This document shows positions 16,299-24,889 of a stretch of 64,000 bases of DNA, one piece after another. The translations under genes were made by a program, and so were the position numbers. Positions within the stretch are counted from its first letter, which is position 1. Every line of letters starts with the position of its first letter. Below the pieces are notes generated by a model, which was given only the letters and a program-made list of their open reading frames with translations, made no database searches and was not told where the DNA came from. The DNA comes from Enterococcus faecalis (GTDB lineage: Bacteria; Bacillota; Bacilli; Lactobacillales; Enterococcaceae), in contig NZ_CP118962.1 of assembly GCF_029024925.1 (NCBI RefSeq), positions 470,501 through 534,500 of the forward strand, given 5' to 3'.

Positions 16299-17258
16299 GT
16301 GAAGAAACTATTAATTACTGGAGGAGCTGGCTTTATTGGTTCTAATTTGGCTAATTTTTATAGTCAACAGTATCAAGTTTTTGTGATTGATGATTTGTCC
16401 ATGGGGCGAGTGTCAAATTTGCAACAAACTGAGCAGTTGGTTTTTATTAAAGGAAGTGTGACGGATCAGCAATTATTGGACGAAGTACTTTCAAAGCATT
16501 CGTTTGAGTATATCTTTCATCTTGCGGCCGTGGCAAGCGTGGCAAGTTCTGTGGCACAGCCTCTAGAGACCCACGAGGTCAATTTTTTAAGTGTATTGAA
16601 AATACTGGAATCAATAAAAAAATATCAAAAAGAGCTCAAACGTTTTGTTTTTGCTTCGTCGGCAGCCGTTTACGGTGCAGAGCCAACGTTGCCTAAAAGA
16701 GAAACTTCGGTGATTTGCCCTTTGAGTCCCTATGCTATTGATAAGTTTGCTGCTGAACGTTATGTTCTCAATGAATACCATTTACATGGGGTACCCACGA
16801 GTGCAGTTCGCTTCTTTAACGTCTATGGTCCCAATCAAAATCCTGCTTCACCCTATTCTGGTGTCCTGTCCATTTTGATGGATCGTTATATCCAATTAGA
16901 GCAAGGGCAAGCGAGCCAATTTCAAATATTTGGAGACGGTCAGCAAACACGTGACTTTATCTACATTGAGGATGTCCTAACTGCATTAAATTTAGTAGCA
17001 ACCAAAAGTGAAGCGTTGGGACATGTTTATAATGTGGGTACCGAAGTTGCCATTTCCCTTAATCAATTAATTGAAGAAATGAACCAATTAGTGGGACTTT
17101 CTTTGCCAGTTTCTTATCAAAAGGAACGAGATGGCGATATAAAATATTCTCTTTCAGATAGTTCTGCTTTGAAAGGCTTAGGTTTTTCGCCCGTTTATTC
17201 AATTCAAGAAGGACTTCAAAAATATCTTAAGTTTACCCATAATACCCAAAATAGATAA
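16299..17258 (+). CDS. NAD-dependent epimerase/dehydratase (UDP-glucose 4-epimerase type)
   Basis: This 319-residue protein is an extended short-chain dehydrogenase acting on nucleotide sugars. The Rossmann motif is TGGAGFIGSNL at residues 5-15, the catalytic serine lies in FASSAAVYG and the YxxxK pair is in SPYAIDKFAAE. RFFNVYGPNQNP and the C-terminal DGDIKYSLSDSSAL are typical of GalE/WbpP-like epimerases. The start is GTG, after AGAGAGGA. It may epimerise UDP-glucose, UDP-GlcNAc or a dTDP-sugar. Its grouping with a LysR regulator and an anion exporter is unusual for a sugar epimerase and gives no clue to the substrate. Confidence 0.88.
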   Translation: MKKLLITGGAGFIGSNLANFYSQQYQVFVIDDLSMGRVSNLQQTEQLVFIKGSVTDQQLLDEVLSKHSFEYIFHLAAVASVASSVAQPLETHEVNFLSVLKILESIKKYQKELKRFVFASSAAVYGAEPTLPKRETSVICPLSPYAIDKFAAERYVLNEYHLHGVPTSAVRFFNVYGPNQNPASPYSGVLSILMDRYIQLEQGQASQFQIFGDGQQTRDFIYIEDVLTALNLVATKSEALGHVYNVGTEVAISLNQLIEEMNQLVGLSLPVSYQKERDGDIKYSLSDSSALKGLGFSPVYSIQEGLQKYLKFTHNTQNR

Positions 17259-17271
17259 AAAAAGACGAGAC

Positions 17272-17601
17272 TTATTTGTTAAGTCTCGCCTTTTTTTGTG
17301 CAAATGTTTCGCCCCAATGGCAAAGTGAAGAGAGGGCATCGTAAAGAGCATATCCTTCCGGAGTGAGCGTATATTCCACACGCGGGGGTAGTTCGTTAAA
17401 GGATTCTCGATGGACTAGGCCATCTTTTTCCATTTCTCTCAAGCGATCTGTCAGGACGCGCTGAGTGATTCCGTCGAGCGCACGCATCAATTCACCGTTG
17501 CGCTTGGTTCCTTGGAATAATTCATCCATTAATGATAATTTCCATTTGCCGTTAATGGTGGAAAGGGCTAAGTTGATACTGGTTTGTTTATCAGTTGTCA
17601 T
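17272..17601 (-). CDS. HxlR family transcriptional regulator
   Basis: This 109-residue winged-helix protein has the HxlR (DUF24) signature: INGKWKLSLMDELFQGTKRNGELMRAL, then ITQRVLTDRLREMEKDGLVHR and the EYTLTPEGYAL wing. HxlR proteins such as YodB and CatR in B. subtilis sense quinones, diamide or aldehydes and repress nearby oxidoreductase genes. The ATG at 17601 follows AAGGAGA; the upstream in-frame start lacks a ribosome site. It is divergent from a nitroreductase gene 129 bases away, its likely target. There is no cysteine in the N-terminal region of the kind used by YodB, so sensing may differ. Confidence 0.9.
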   Translation of the reverse strand: MTTDKQTSINLALSTINGKWKLSLMDELFQGTKRNGELMRALDGITQRVLTDRLREMEKDGLVHRESFNELPPRVEYTLTPEGYALYDALSSLCHWGETFAQKKARLNK

Positions 17602-17650
17602 AGTTTCTCCTTGTGACACGTAATGGTTACTTTTTTCTTCCTAGGTGAAT

Positions 17651-17668
17651 AAAAAGTGCGTACTTTTT
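17651..17668. promoter_or_regulatory. Candidate HxlR operator
   Basis: AAAAAGT-GCGT-ACTTTTT is a perfect 7-bp inverted repeat in the control region shared by hxlR and the nitroreductase gene. HxlR proteins bind such short palindromes; assignment is inference from position. Confidence 0.5.
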
Positions 17669-17730
17669 TTCTCCATCATAGTGAGTAATAATAACTATGT
17701 CAAGTAAGGCAAGAGGAAGGAAGAAGAAAT

Positions 17731-18348
17731 ATGATGTATCAAGATGTTGTTCGCAGCCGCCGCTCAGTTCGGGATTTTATGCCAGATGTTGAGATTCCTA
17801 AAGAGGAATTAATGGCCATAATTGAGGAAGCGATGTTCGCGCCAAATAGTACCAATTTAAATTCATGGCGTTTTTTAATTGTCACAGAAAAAGAACAAAA
17901 AGAGGCCCTTTACGAAGTTTCGATGCAACAACCAGCAGTTAAAGGGGCAGCGGCGGTGATTATTTTATTAGGTGATTTGACTGCTTATACAGTGGCCAAT
18001 GCAGATGAAATCAGTGCTAAAGCTGTCGCACAAGGAACGATGACGGAAGAAATTCGTCAAGGAATTAATGAAAATGTTTCTTGGTACTATGATGTTAGCG
18101 AAGAACAAAAAAGAGAGTGGCTAATGTTAGACCAAGGCTTAGTTGCGATGCAGCTGATGCTTTCTGCAAAAGATCGAGGCTATGATACTGTGGCGATGTC
18201 TGGTTTTGAAACAGAAGCTGTTCGCAAGTTATTTAATATTGAGGATCATTTAGTGAACGGACTGATTATTCCGATTGGCAAAGCTCAAACACCCGGCTTT
18301 GAAACAGTCCGACGAGATGTTTCAGAAGTAGTAACTTGGTTAGATTAA
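17731..18348 (+). CDS. Nitroreductase family protein (HxlR-linked)
   Basis: This 205-residue flavoenzyme begins with the family signature RSRRSVRDFMPDVEIP, in which the arginines bind FMN phosphate. FAPNSTNLNSWRFLIV follows, and GYDTVAMSGFETEAVRKLF with GLIIPIGKA makes the C-terminal dimer part. Family members use NAD(P)H to reduce nitro compounds, quinones or other electrophiles. The ATG follows GAGGAAGGAAG; a second ATG stands directly after it. Divergence from an HxlR repressor suggests induction by electrophiles. The unit is closed by the repeated GTCCCA hairpin at 18385. Confidence 0.9.
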   Translation: MMYQDVVRSRRSVRDFMPDVEIPKEELMAIIEEAMFAPNSTNLNSWRFLIVTEKEQKEALYEVSMQQPAVKGAAAVIILLGDLTAYTVANADEISAKAVAQGTMTEEIRQGINENVSWYYDVSEEQKREWLMLDQGLVAMQLMLSAKDRGYDTVAMSGFETEAVRKLFNIEDHLVNGLIIPIGKAQTPGFETVRRDVSEVVTWLD

Positions 18349-18384
18349 AAAGCTAAACAGTTCTGTAACTGCTGTTTATTAGAT

Positions 18385-18438
18385 TTTGAGCGTGGAACAA
18401 ACATCCAAAGTGATTGTTGTCCCACGTTCTTTTTTTGT
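18385..18438 (+). terminator. Terminator hairpin of the GAGCGTGG/GTCCCACG family, copy 1
   Basis: GAGCGTGGAACAAAC pairs with GTTGTCCCACGTTC around the loop ATCCAAAGTGATT, with T's following. The same element, with the same loop, is at 41316-41371. Confidence 0.85.
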
Positions 18439-18510
18439 TGATCATCCTCTTTTGAGAATGGCCAGAGAAGACGTTTAGTGAACCAATTTTGAAAGAAAGT
18501 GATACACTAG

Positions 18511-19545
<1,035 letters not shown>

Positions 19546-19548
<3 letters not shown>

Positions 19549-19602
19549 TAAACGTGCTGGGACAAAAGTTAAAGAATCTTTTGTCCCAGCACGTTTATTT
19601 AA
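19546..19602. terminator. Bidirectional terminator between lplA and the M48 gene
   Basis: A perfect stem of about 20 bp (AATAAACGTGCTGGGACAAA and its complement) overlaps the lplA stop codon. It contains the GGGACAAA/TTTGTCCC core seen in other hairpins of the window. Confidence 0.9.
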
Positions 19603-19618
19603 TGATGGTTGGCTCTTG

Positions 19619-20467
19619 CTAGAAAAATTTTCCATGAACTTCCCAATTGCCAGTATCTTTGGCTTTTTTCAATGTTTGCATTCGACGGAAGCCAACAGGA
19701 TGATCGGATAAGAAGTTACTCAATTTAAGCCAGATGGTATCATCATGTAAATCAATACTGTGAAAGTATTCTTCTAAATCCACACGACTGCCCATATATT
19801 TTCCTGAAAATAAATAAATCATGCTTAAAGCACCTTCTTCTGCGTAGTATAAACCTGCGCGATCAGCGGTATATTCTTGCGTTCTTGTAAAACTTTTATC
19901 TAACGCAACTGGTTTCAAAATAATGGATAACATTAGCCGCCATAAATTAGTGTGCCCACATTTATGGTGTCCTAGCTCGTGTGCCAAAATAAAGCGAATC
20001 AGCGAAAAATCGCCTGTATTGTACGCGATGTCCAACAAATCACTGTGAATGACAACATAGCGTCTGTGTAAAGAGCATTTTGCCGCAAAAGCGTTTAAGA
20101 CACCATTCCCGTTGATTAAATAAAGACGTGGCATCCTTAATTTTTTAGTGCCAAAGCCCATTTCTTTTGCCAAATCAATATACAAGGAATAAATTTCTGG
20201 TAACTGATTTTCTGTAATTTCCACTCCGTTAGAAGCAGTATCCATGTACATATAACGAATGGTAAAAAAAGCAATGACTGGCGCAATTGGCGCAATTAAG
20301 ACAATTAATAACCAGTCAGGAATCGGCAAATCACTCAATATCAATAAAGCGACTAACCCCAATGCTAAAAACAATAAAACAAAACCAATGATAATCATTG
20401 GTAATTCAAAACGATAACGTAACTTAGCAACAGAAATTTCTTTCTTTTTTTCCTGCGGTTGACACAT
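19619..20467 (-). CDS. M48 family zinc metallopeptidase
   Basis: This 282-residue protein has two hydrophobic segments in the first 85 residues (PMIIIGFVLLFLALGLVALL and LLIVLIAPIAPVIAFFTI). The zinc motif LAHELGHHKCGH follows at about residues 160-170, with a third ligand probably in TQEYTADRAGLYYAEE. This is the HtpX/Ste24-like M48 layout, with a membrane-bound protease facing the cytoplasm that handles damaged membrane proteins. The start at 20467 is favoured because GGGGAGG stands 7 bases before it; an ATG two codons upstream is too close and one at 20506 has no site. It is monocistronic. Confidence 0.88.
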   Translation of the reverse strand: MCQPQEKKKEISVAKLRYRFELPMIIIGFVLLFLALGLVALLILSDLPIPDWLLIVLIAPIAPVIAFFTIRYMYMDTASNGVEITENQLPEIYSLYIDLAKEMGFGTKKLRMPRLYLINGNGVLNAFAAKCSLHRRYVVIHSDLLDIAYNTGDFSLIRFILAHELGHHKCGHTNLWRLMLSIILKPVALDKSFTRTQEYTADRAGLYYAEEGALSMIYLFSGKYMGSRVDLEEYFHSIDLHDDTIWLKLSNFLSDHPVGFRRMQTLKKAKDTGNWEVHGKFF

Positions 20468-20655
20468 AAACATTCCTCCCCAAACATTTCCCAAACACTT
20501 TTTCAAATAAAATGACTTATCTGTTACTTCTAATATACCATTGGTTAATCGATAATGACAATGGTGGGAACTTGAATAAAGGTAATTATATCAAGTGATT
20601 AATGAAAGGGACTCGTTGTACGCGGGAAATTGGTCTATCTTGATTAAATAAAATT

Positions 20656-20982
20656 TTAATAATCTAACTGTTTTAGACATAATAAAGTAGTTTCTGGAGT
20701 TAATTTTTTAATAACATACAAACGCAAAATCGCATGTTCAATTTTTTGTTCTTCTGGCGATAGCGCCGAATTTATATAGGATAACTTCTCGATTAAATAG
20801 GTTAAAAATGAGCCAGCGCCTTGGCTGACCACTAAAAAGCCCATTTCTTCCGTTTCGGTTAATTGTTGTTTTTTTAAGTGGTAAATTTCTTGTGCAAGTG
20901 CCCCCGAGATAATGATTTCATCTGTTTGCTTGTTCAAATTTGTTAGTAAGTCGCTTTTTGTTGCTACTGTAACAGTTTCCAT
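20656..20982 (-). CDS. Hypothetical protein, 108 residues
   Basis: I do not recognise this protein. It is soluble, with a helical N-terminal half (SDLLTNLNKQTDEIIISGALAQEIYHLKKQQ), a short non-polar GFLVVSQGAGSFLTYLIEKL stretch and a C-terminal helix. There is no signal peptide. The ATG at 20982 is preferred because AAAGGA lies 8 bases upstream; another in-frame ATG three codons earlier overlaps the site. It lies alone between the M48 gene and the LacI unit. The helix-rich size resembles bacteriocin immunity proteins, but no motif confirms that. Confidence 0.65.
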   Translation of the reverse strand: METVTVATKSDLLTNLNKQTDEIIISGALAQEIYHLKKQQLTETEEMGFLVVSQGAGSFLTYLIEKLSYINSALSPEEQKIEHAILRLYVIKKLTPETTLLCLKQLDY

Positions 20983-21111
20983 TGCACTCATCCTTTGCTT
21001 TTATATGATACATCTAGTATAACATGGTCTCACTTTTTTTATTTTTCCTCTTGCTCTGGTACGCGTTTCATAAGGTAAGCTATGTGTATCAAAATATTGG
21101 AGGGCATGAAA

Positions 21112-21390
21112 ATGAATGTTATAGTGGAGATAAGCGATAGACTTGGTATGGATTACTATTTTGTCTCGGTGACTACGACGGCCAAAAGTCTGCAGTTAAA
21201 TAGTCCCAAAAAATACTATAAGATTTGGCATCAAGAAATTCCGTACCATCAGATAACGGAGTGGCACTTGACACAGCAGGAGGATATTCAGGAAATTTCT
21301 TTTGCTTGGCAGGAGACCTTTTATCGTTTTGTTGATTACGGGACAGGGATTGTGCCTTATTTAACTCAATTTTGTAAAGTAATGGGGTGA
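21112..21390 (+). CDS. Hypothetical protein, 92 residues, coupled to the LacI gene
   Basis: This small protein (MNVIVEISDRLGMDYYFVSVTT at the start, ending in FVDYGTGIVPYLTQFCKVMG) is predicted mostly beta with no membrane segment. I do not recognise the family. The second ATG after TTGGAGGG is chosen for spacing. Its stop is 4 bases before the LacI-type regulator's ATG, and the regulator's ribosome site (GGGGTGAAAG) overlaps its end. The two are therefore very likely translated from the same message, and the small protein may work with the regulator. Confidence 0.7.
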   Translation: MNVIVEISDRLGMDYYFVSVTTTAKSLQLNSPKKYYKIWHQEIPYHQITEWHLTQQEDIQEISFAWQETFYRFVDYGTGIVPYLTQFCKVMG

Positions 21391-21394
21391 AAGT

Positions 21395-22330
21395 ATGACA
21401 ACAATTCGAGAAATTGCGCGCCTTTCAGGATCTTCAGTCACGACTGTTTCGCGTGTGATTAATCATCATCCGTATGTTTCTGAAGAAAAACGACTGAAAA
21501 TCCAAGCAATTATCGATGAGTTGGGCTATAAGCCCAATATATTAGCGAGAAATCTTAGCTTTGGGAAAAGTAATACATTAGGTGTCATGGTTCCTTATAC
21601 GAATCAACCTTATTTTGATGCTATTTTAAGTGGGATTATCCACCAAGCATTTCAGCAAGGGATGATGGTCAGTTTATTACCAACGGATTATGATAAAGAA
21701 GTTGAAAAAAGTTACTTGGAAAAAATGGCCACGGGTGCGTTTGATGGCATGATTGTTTTGTCAAAGGCAAATCCTTTAAGTGTGTTTGCTCCGTATAAAG
21801 AGCAAGTTGTTTTTTGTGAAAAAATAGAAGACCCTAGTTATGCTAGTATCTATATCGATCGTTTAACCGTTTATCGGCGGGTTTTCCAAGCGTTGAAACA
21901 ACAAGGATGTAGTGAAGTGGCAATTACGATTAACCGTGCACCAGAAAAAAGTACAAGCGCATGCTATTTAGTTGACGCATATCAGGAAATTTATGGAGTG
22001 ATTCCTGAAAATCGGTTATTTAAGGACTGTTTAACCTATGAAGATGGGTGTGAAGTAGGACGTCACTGTGGGCAAGATCCAACGCTCCAAGCGGTTGTGA
22101 CCAACGGTGATGAAATTGCCGCAGGGATTCAAGCCGTTATTGAAAGACCACTCTTTTTAGTGGGACAGGAGCAAACTTTATTAAGTGAAATTTTAAATTT
22201 TTCAACAATCTGTCATCCATTAATGGAGTTAGGGGAAAAAGCCACACATTTATTTCAAGAAAAACGGCCGAAAACGATTCAATTGACTTCTACATTTATT
22301 AATCGACAACCAGATTTTTCTTTTTCTTAG
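21395..22330 (+). CDS. LacI family transcriptional regulator
   Basis: This 311-residue protein has the LacI helix-turn-helix and hinge (TIREIARLSGSSVTTVSRVINHHPYVSEEKRLKIQ, residues 3-37; LGYKPNILARNLS). A periplasmic-binding-protein-like effector domain follows. The domain is slightly short of the usual 330 residues, and its end (LTSTFINRQPDFSFS) is cut close. No sugar-use genes flank it; the nearest downstream gene is a nitroreductase with its own promoter. The effector therefore cannot be guessed from context. A terminator overlaps its stop codon. Confidence 0.9.
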   Translation: MTTIREIARLSGSSVTTVSRVINHHPYVSEEKRLKIQAIIDELGYKPNILARNLSFGKSNTLGVMVPYTNQPYFDAILSGIIHQAFQQGMMVSLLPTDYDKEVEKSYLEKMATGAFDGMIVLSKANPLSVFAPYKEQVVFCEKIEDPSYASIYIDRLTVYRRVFQALKQQGCSEVAITINRAPEKSTSACYLVDAYQEIYGVIPENRLFKDCLTYEDGCEVGRHCGQDPTLQAVVTNGDEIAAGIQAVIERPLFLVGQEQTLLSEILNFSTICHPLMELGEKATHLFQEKRPKTIQLTSTFINRQPDFSFS

Positions 22331-22350
22331 AAAAAAGCTGGTTGTTTTTT
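22306..22350 (+). terminator. Terminator overlapping the end of the LacI gene
   Basis: ACAACCAG ... TTTTTCT pairs with AGAAAAA ... CTGGTTGT around the stop codon and is followed by a T run. Confidence 0.75.
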
Positions 22351-22389
22351 CTTTGGTAGAATAAGGTTTTTCACTAAAAAATAAAAAAA

Positions 22390-22432
22390 CTTACAAAAAG
22401 TAAGACAAAAAGCTTTACTTACTTTTAGTAAG
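22390..22432. promoter_or_regulatory. Twin palindromic operators before the nitroreductase-CatE operon
   Basis: CTTAC-AAAAA-GTAAG (22390-22404) and CTTAC-TTTTA-GTAAG (22418-22432) are two 15-bp inverted repeats with the same arms. Their centres are 28 bases apart, close to an integral number of helical turns. The second one lies between the -35 and -10 boxes. This is the pattern for a MarR/DUF24-type repressor of quinone-response genes. Confidence 0.65.
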
Positions 22433-22442
22433 GTAGTATAGT
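22414..22442 (+). promoter_or_regulatory. Promoter of the nitroreductase-CatE operon
   Basis: TTTACT (22414-22419) and TATAGT (22437-22442) are 17 bases apart; the downstream palindrome fills the spacer. Confidence 0.6.
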
Positions 22443-22500
22443 AAGCATGTAAACAAAATTAAATGAATTTACTGAGGAAATTCGAAAGGATGAACATATT

Positions 22501-23097
22501 ATGTCAAAATTTACTGGAATGATGAAAAACCGTCGTTCAATCTATGCTTTAGGAGAAAACTTACCAATTTCAAAAGAAGAAGTAACTGCTTTAGTAAAAG
22601 AAGTTGTTAGAGAAAGTCCAACAGCTTTTAACTCTCAAACACAACGTGTTGTGTTCTTATTCGGCGATGCTCACAAAAAATTATGGGCAATGACTGAAGA
22701 CGCCTTAAAACCATTAACTCCAGCAGAAGCATTTCCAAACACACAAGCTAAATTACAAGGTTTTGCAGCTGGTGCGGGCACAATTTTATTCTTTGAAGAT
22801 ACAGATATCGTGAAAAACTTACAAGATAGCTTCCCATTATATGCGGATAACTTCCCTGTTTGGTCTGAACAAGCAACTGGTTTAACACAAGCGAACGTTT
22901 GGACTGCCTTAGCGCAAGAAAATATCGGCGCAAACCTACAACACTACAATCCAGTTATTGACGAAGCGGTTGCTGCAGAATGGTCAATTCCTGCAAACTG
23001 GAATTTACGTGCACAAATGGTCATTGGTTCCATTGAAGCGCCAGCTGGCGAAAAAGAATACATGGAAGATAGTGCTCGTTTTAAAGAATTCAACTAA
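22501..23097 (+). CDS. Nitroreductase family protein (operon with CatE-like dioxygenase)
   Basis: This 198-residue FMN enzyme starts MKNRRSIYALGENLPISKEEV, and SPTAFNSQTQRVVFLFG gives the flavin contact. It belongs to the nitroreductase branch typified by B. subtilis YodC/MhqN and the Lactococcus CinD type. Such enzymes reduce quinones or nitroaromatics and protect against electrophile or copper stress. Codon choice is highly biased, suggesting strong expression when induced. It is followed after 42 bases by a two-domain VOC dioxygenase-like gene; the pair resembles quinone-detoxification operons such as mhqNOP. The twin palindromes upstream imply tight repression. Confidence 0.9.
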   Translation: MSKFTGMMKNRRSIYALGENLPISKEEVTALVKEVVRESPTAFNSQTQRVVFLFGDAHKKLWAMTEDALKPLTPAEAFPNTQAKLQGFAAGAGTILFFEDTDIVKNLQDSFPLYADNFPVWSEQATGLTQANVWTALAQENIGANLQHYNPVIDEAVAAEWSIPANWNLRAQMVIGSIEAPAGEKEYMEDSARFKEFN

Positions 23098-23139
23098 ATC
23101 ATTGCTTTAGTAAAACGAAGAGGAAAGGAGTGAAAGCAA

Positions 23140-23985
23140 ATGGTTCAAGCATTACCAAGTAATATTGGGATTCAACAAGTCACTTTGAAAGTGGCTGATT
23201 TAGATAAAATGGTAAACTTTTATACGAAAACAATTGGCTTAAAACTTTTAAAACAAGGAGAGGGACGTGCTTGGCTAGCGCCACAAGGCACCAACGATGC
23301 AATTCTTGTCTTAAAAGAACTAACAGCTGGGGAAGAAAGTCAGGGTACCACTGGCTTGTACCATATTGCTTTCCTGCTACCAACCCGCAAAGATTTAGGC
23401 AATATGTTGCTGTGGCTTTTGCAGGAAAATGTGCAAATTGGCGCAGCAGATCATGGCTATAGTGAAGCCCTTTACTTAAGTGATCCAGAAAATAATGGCA
23501 TCGAAATTTATTGGGATAAACCAGAAGAAGTCTGGGATATTCGTCCAAATGGTGAAATTATCGGTGTGACAGAAGAATTAGACGGTGATAGTTTAGCTGC
23601 AGAAGCTGACGGTCACTGGCTAGGAATTTCCGAAGGTTCTAAAATTGGGCACATTCATTTGAAAGTGGCCGATTTAGATACCACTGAAACGTTCTATAAA
23701 AATTTAGGGTTTGGCTTAAAGTCTAACTTTGGTCAACAAGCGAAGTTTTTTGCAGCGGGTCAGTACCATCATCATATTGGGACAAATACATGGAGCGGCA
23801 AACAGCTGCCAACGATTCAAGAAAATCAATTTGGCTTAGAAAATTACACCTTCCGTTTACCAACTGCGGCAGATTTAGAGATCGTCCAAGCCAATGCGGA
23901 AGAAGCAAAGTTACATTTTATTGCCAAAGATCATTTACTTGCGTTAGAAGATCCTAGCGGCATGATTATTCAATTTACCTATTAA
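23140..23985 (+). CDS. CatE-like VOC family ring-cleavage dioxygenase
   Basis: This 281-residue protein has two tandem VOC modules, residues 9-125 and about 165-281. Each begins with a similar phrase (IQQVTLKVADLDKMVNFY and IGHIHLKVADLDTTETFY). This matches CatE/MhqO-type catechol-2,3-dioxygenase relatives of Firmicutes, which are linked to thiol-independent quinone detoxification. Candidate metal ligands are a histidine at LYHIAF, the glutamate in NGIEIYWDK and their module-2 equivalents. The gene is the second of an operon with a nitroreductase and is closed by a terminator at 23997. Confidence 0.88.
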   Translation: MVQALPSNIGIQQVTLKVADLDKMVNFYTKTIGLKLLKQGEGRAWLAPQGTNDAILVLKELTAGEESQGTTGLYHIAFLLPTRKDLGNMLLWLLQENVQIGAADHGYSEALYLSDPENNGIEIYWDKPEEVWDIRPNGEIIGVTEELDGDSLAAEADGHWLGISEGSKIGHIHLKVADLDTTETFYKNLGFGLKSNFGQQAKFFAAGQYHHHIGTNTWSGKQLPTIQENQFGLENYTFRLPTAADLEIVQANAEEAKLHFIAKDHLLALEDPSGMIIQFTY

Positions 23986-23996
23986 AACCACTCTCA

Positions 23997-24037
23997 AACT
24001 AGCCCTTCGTTAGAAAATGAAGGACTAGTTTTTTTGT
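23997..24037 (+). terminator. Terminator of the nitroreductase-CatE operon
   Basis: AAACTAGCCCTTC pairs with GAAGGACTAGTTT with one mismatch, followed by T's. Confidence 0.88.
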
Positions 24038-24042
24038 CTTTT

Positions 24043-24093
24043 TTTTGCATTGTTTTGCATTTGTTTGCAAAATGATGCAAAAGGTGCTATCTT
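24043..24093 (+). promoter_or_regulatory. DeoR-type operator repeats and promoter
   Basis: TTTTGCAT occurs at 24043 and 24053, TTTGCAA at 24064 and the inverse ATGCAAAA at 24075-24082: four half-sites within 40 bases. TTGCAA (24065-24070) and TATCTT (24088-24093) with 17 bases between them form a promoter embedded in the repeats. This suggests autoregulation by the DeoR protein encoded next. Confidence 0.6.
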
Positions 24094-24115
24094 TACTTAG
24101 AAGAGGTGAGGAAGC

Positions 24116-24877
24116 ATGTTGATTGAAGAACGTTTAGCCAAGATTCAAAAAATAGTGAATGAACAAAAAAGTATTTCCATGGAAGCGTTAGCGGAGCAAG
24201 TCTCCGTTTCAAAAGATACTATTCGGCGAGATTTAATTCGTTTAGAAAAGGAAGGACATTTAAAGAGAACGCACGGTGGCGCTATCTCAGTTCAGTCTGA
24301 AGCAACTATTTACGATTATGCTCAACGAATAATGAAGCATCCAGAGAAAAAACAAGCGATTGCCCAAAAAGTTTGGGCAAATATTCCCAAACAAGCGTCC
24401 ATTTTTTTTGATTCATCAACCACGGTGGAAGCAGCTATTCGAGCGATGGAAAATAGTCCGATTCACGCGATCACGAACTCTCTCAGTCATGCGCTACTTC
24501 TAGCGCAAATGGATCAGACAAAAATTACAGTATTACCTGGGCAACTGCATAAACAACAACTCTTTTTGTTTGGGGCAGAAACAGTCGCTAAGGTTGGGGA
24601 ATTTGCCCCCGACTATACATTATTAGGTGTGTTTGCGTTATCTGAACAAGGATTATTTATTCACACAGAAGAAGAAGGTCAAGTCAAACGGCGAATGATT
24701 CAACAAGGCAAACAAGTCATTGCCTTAGCAGACCAAACGAAATTAAACAAAACGGGTTTATTTAAAATTTGCGAATTAACAGAAATTGATTGTTTAGTGA
24801 CAGATACACGACCTGATGAAAAATTCTGTGAGCAATTAGCGCAAGCAGGCGTAACGTTGATTGTCGCAGATGAATAA
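24116..24877 (+). CDS. DeoR family transcriptional regulator
   Basis: This 253-residue protein has the DeoR N-terminal helix-turn-helix (SISMEALAEQVSVSKDTIRRDLIRLEKEGHLKRTHGGA, residues 18-56) and the DeoR C-terminal sensor domain (FFDSSTTVEAAIRAM, LADQTKLNKTGLFKI). The sensor domain usually binds phosphorylated sugars. It lies 12 bases before an M24 peptidase-like gene and probably controls it as well as itself, through the TTTTGCAT repeats upstream. A sugar phosphate effector with a peptidase-like target is an odd pairing; the true ligand is open. Confidence 0.9.
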   Translation: MLIEERLAKIQKIVNEQKSISMEALAEQVSVSKDTIRRDLIRLEKEGHLKRTHGGAISVQSEATIYDYAQRIMKHPEKKQAIAQKVWANIPKQASIFFDSSTTVEAAIRAMENSPIHAITNSLSHALLLAQMDQTKITVLPGQLHKQQLFLFGAETVAKVGEFAPDYTLLGVFALSEQGLFIHTEEEGQVKRRMIQQGKQVIALADQTKLNKTGLFKICELTEIDCLVTDTRPDEKFCEQLAQAGVTLIVADE

Positions 24878-24889
24878 TGGAGGATAATA

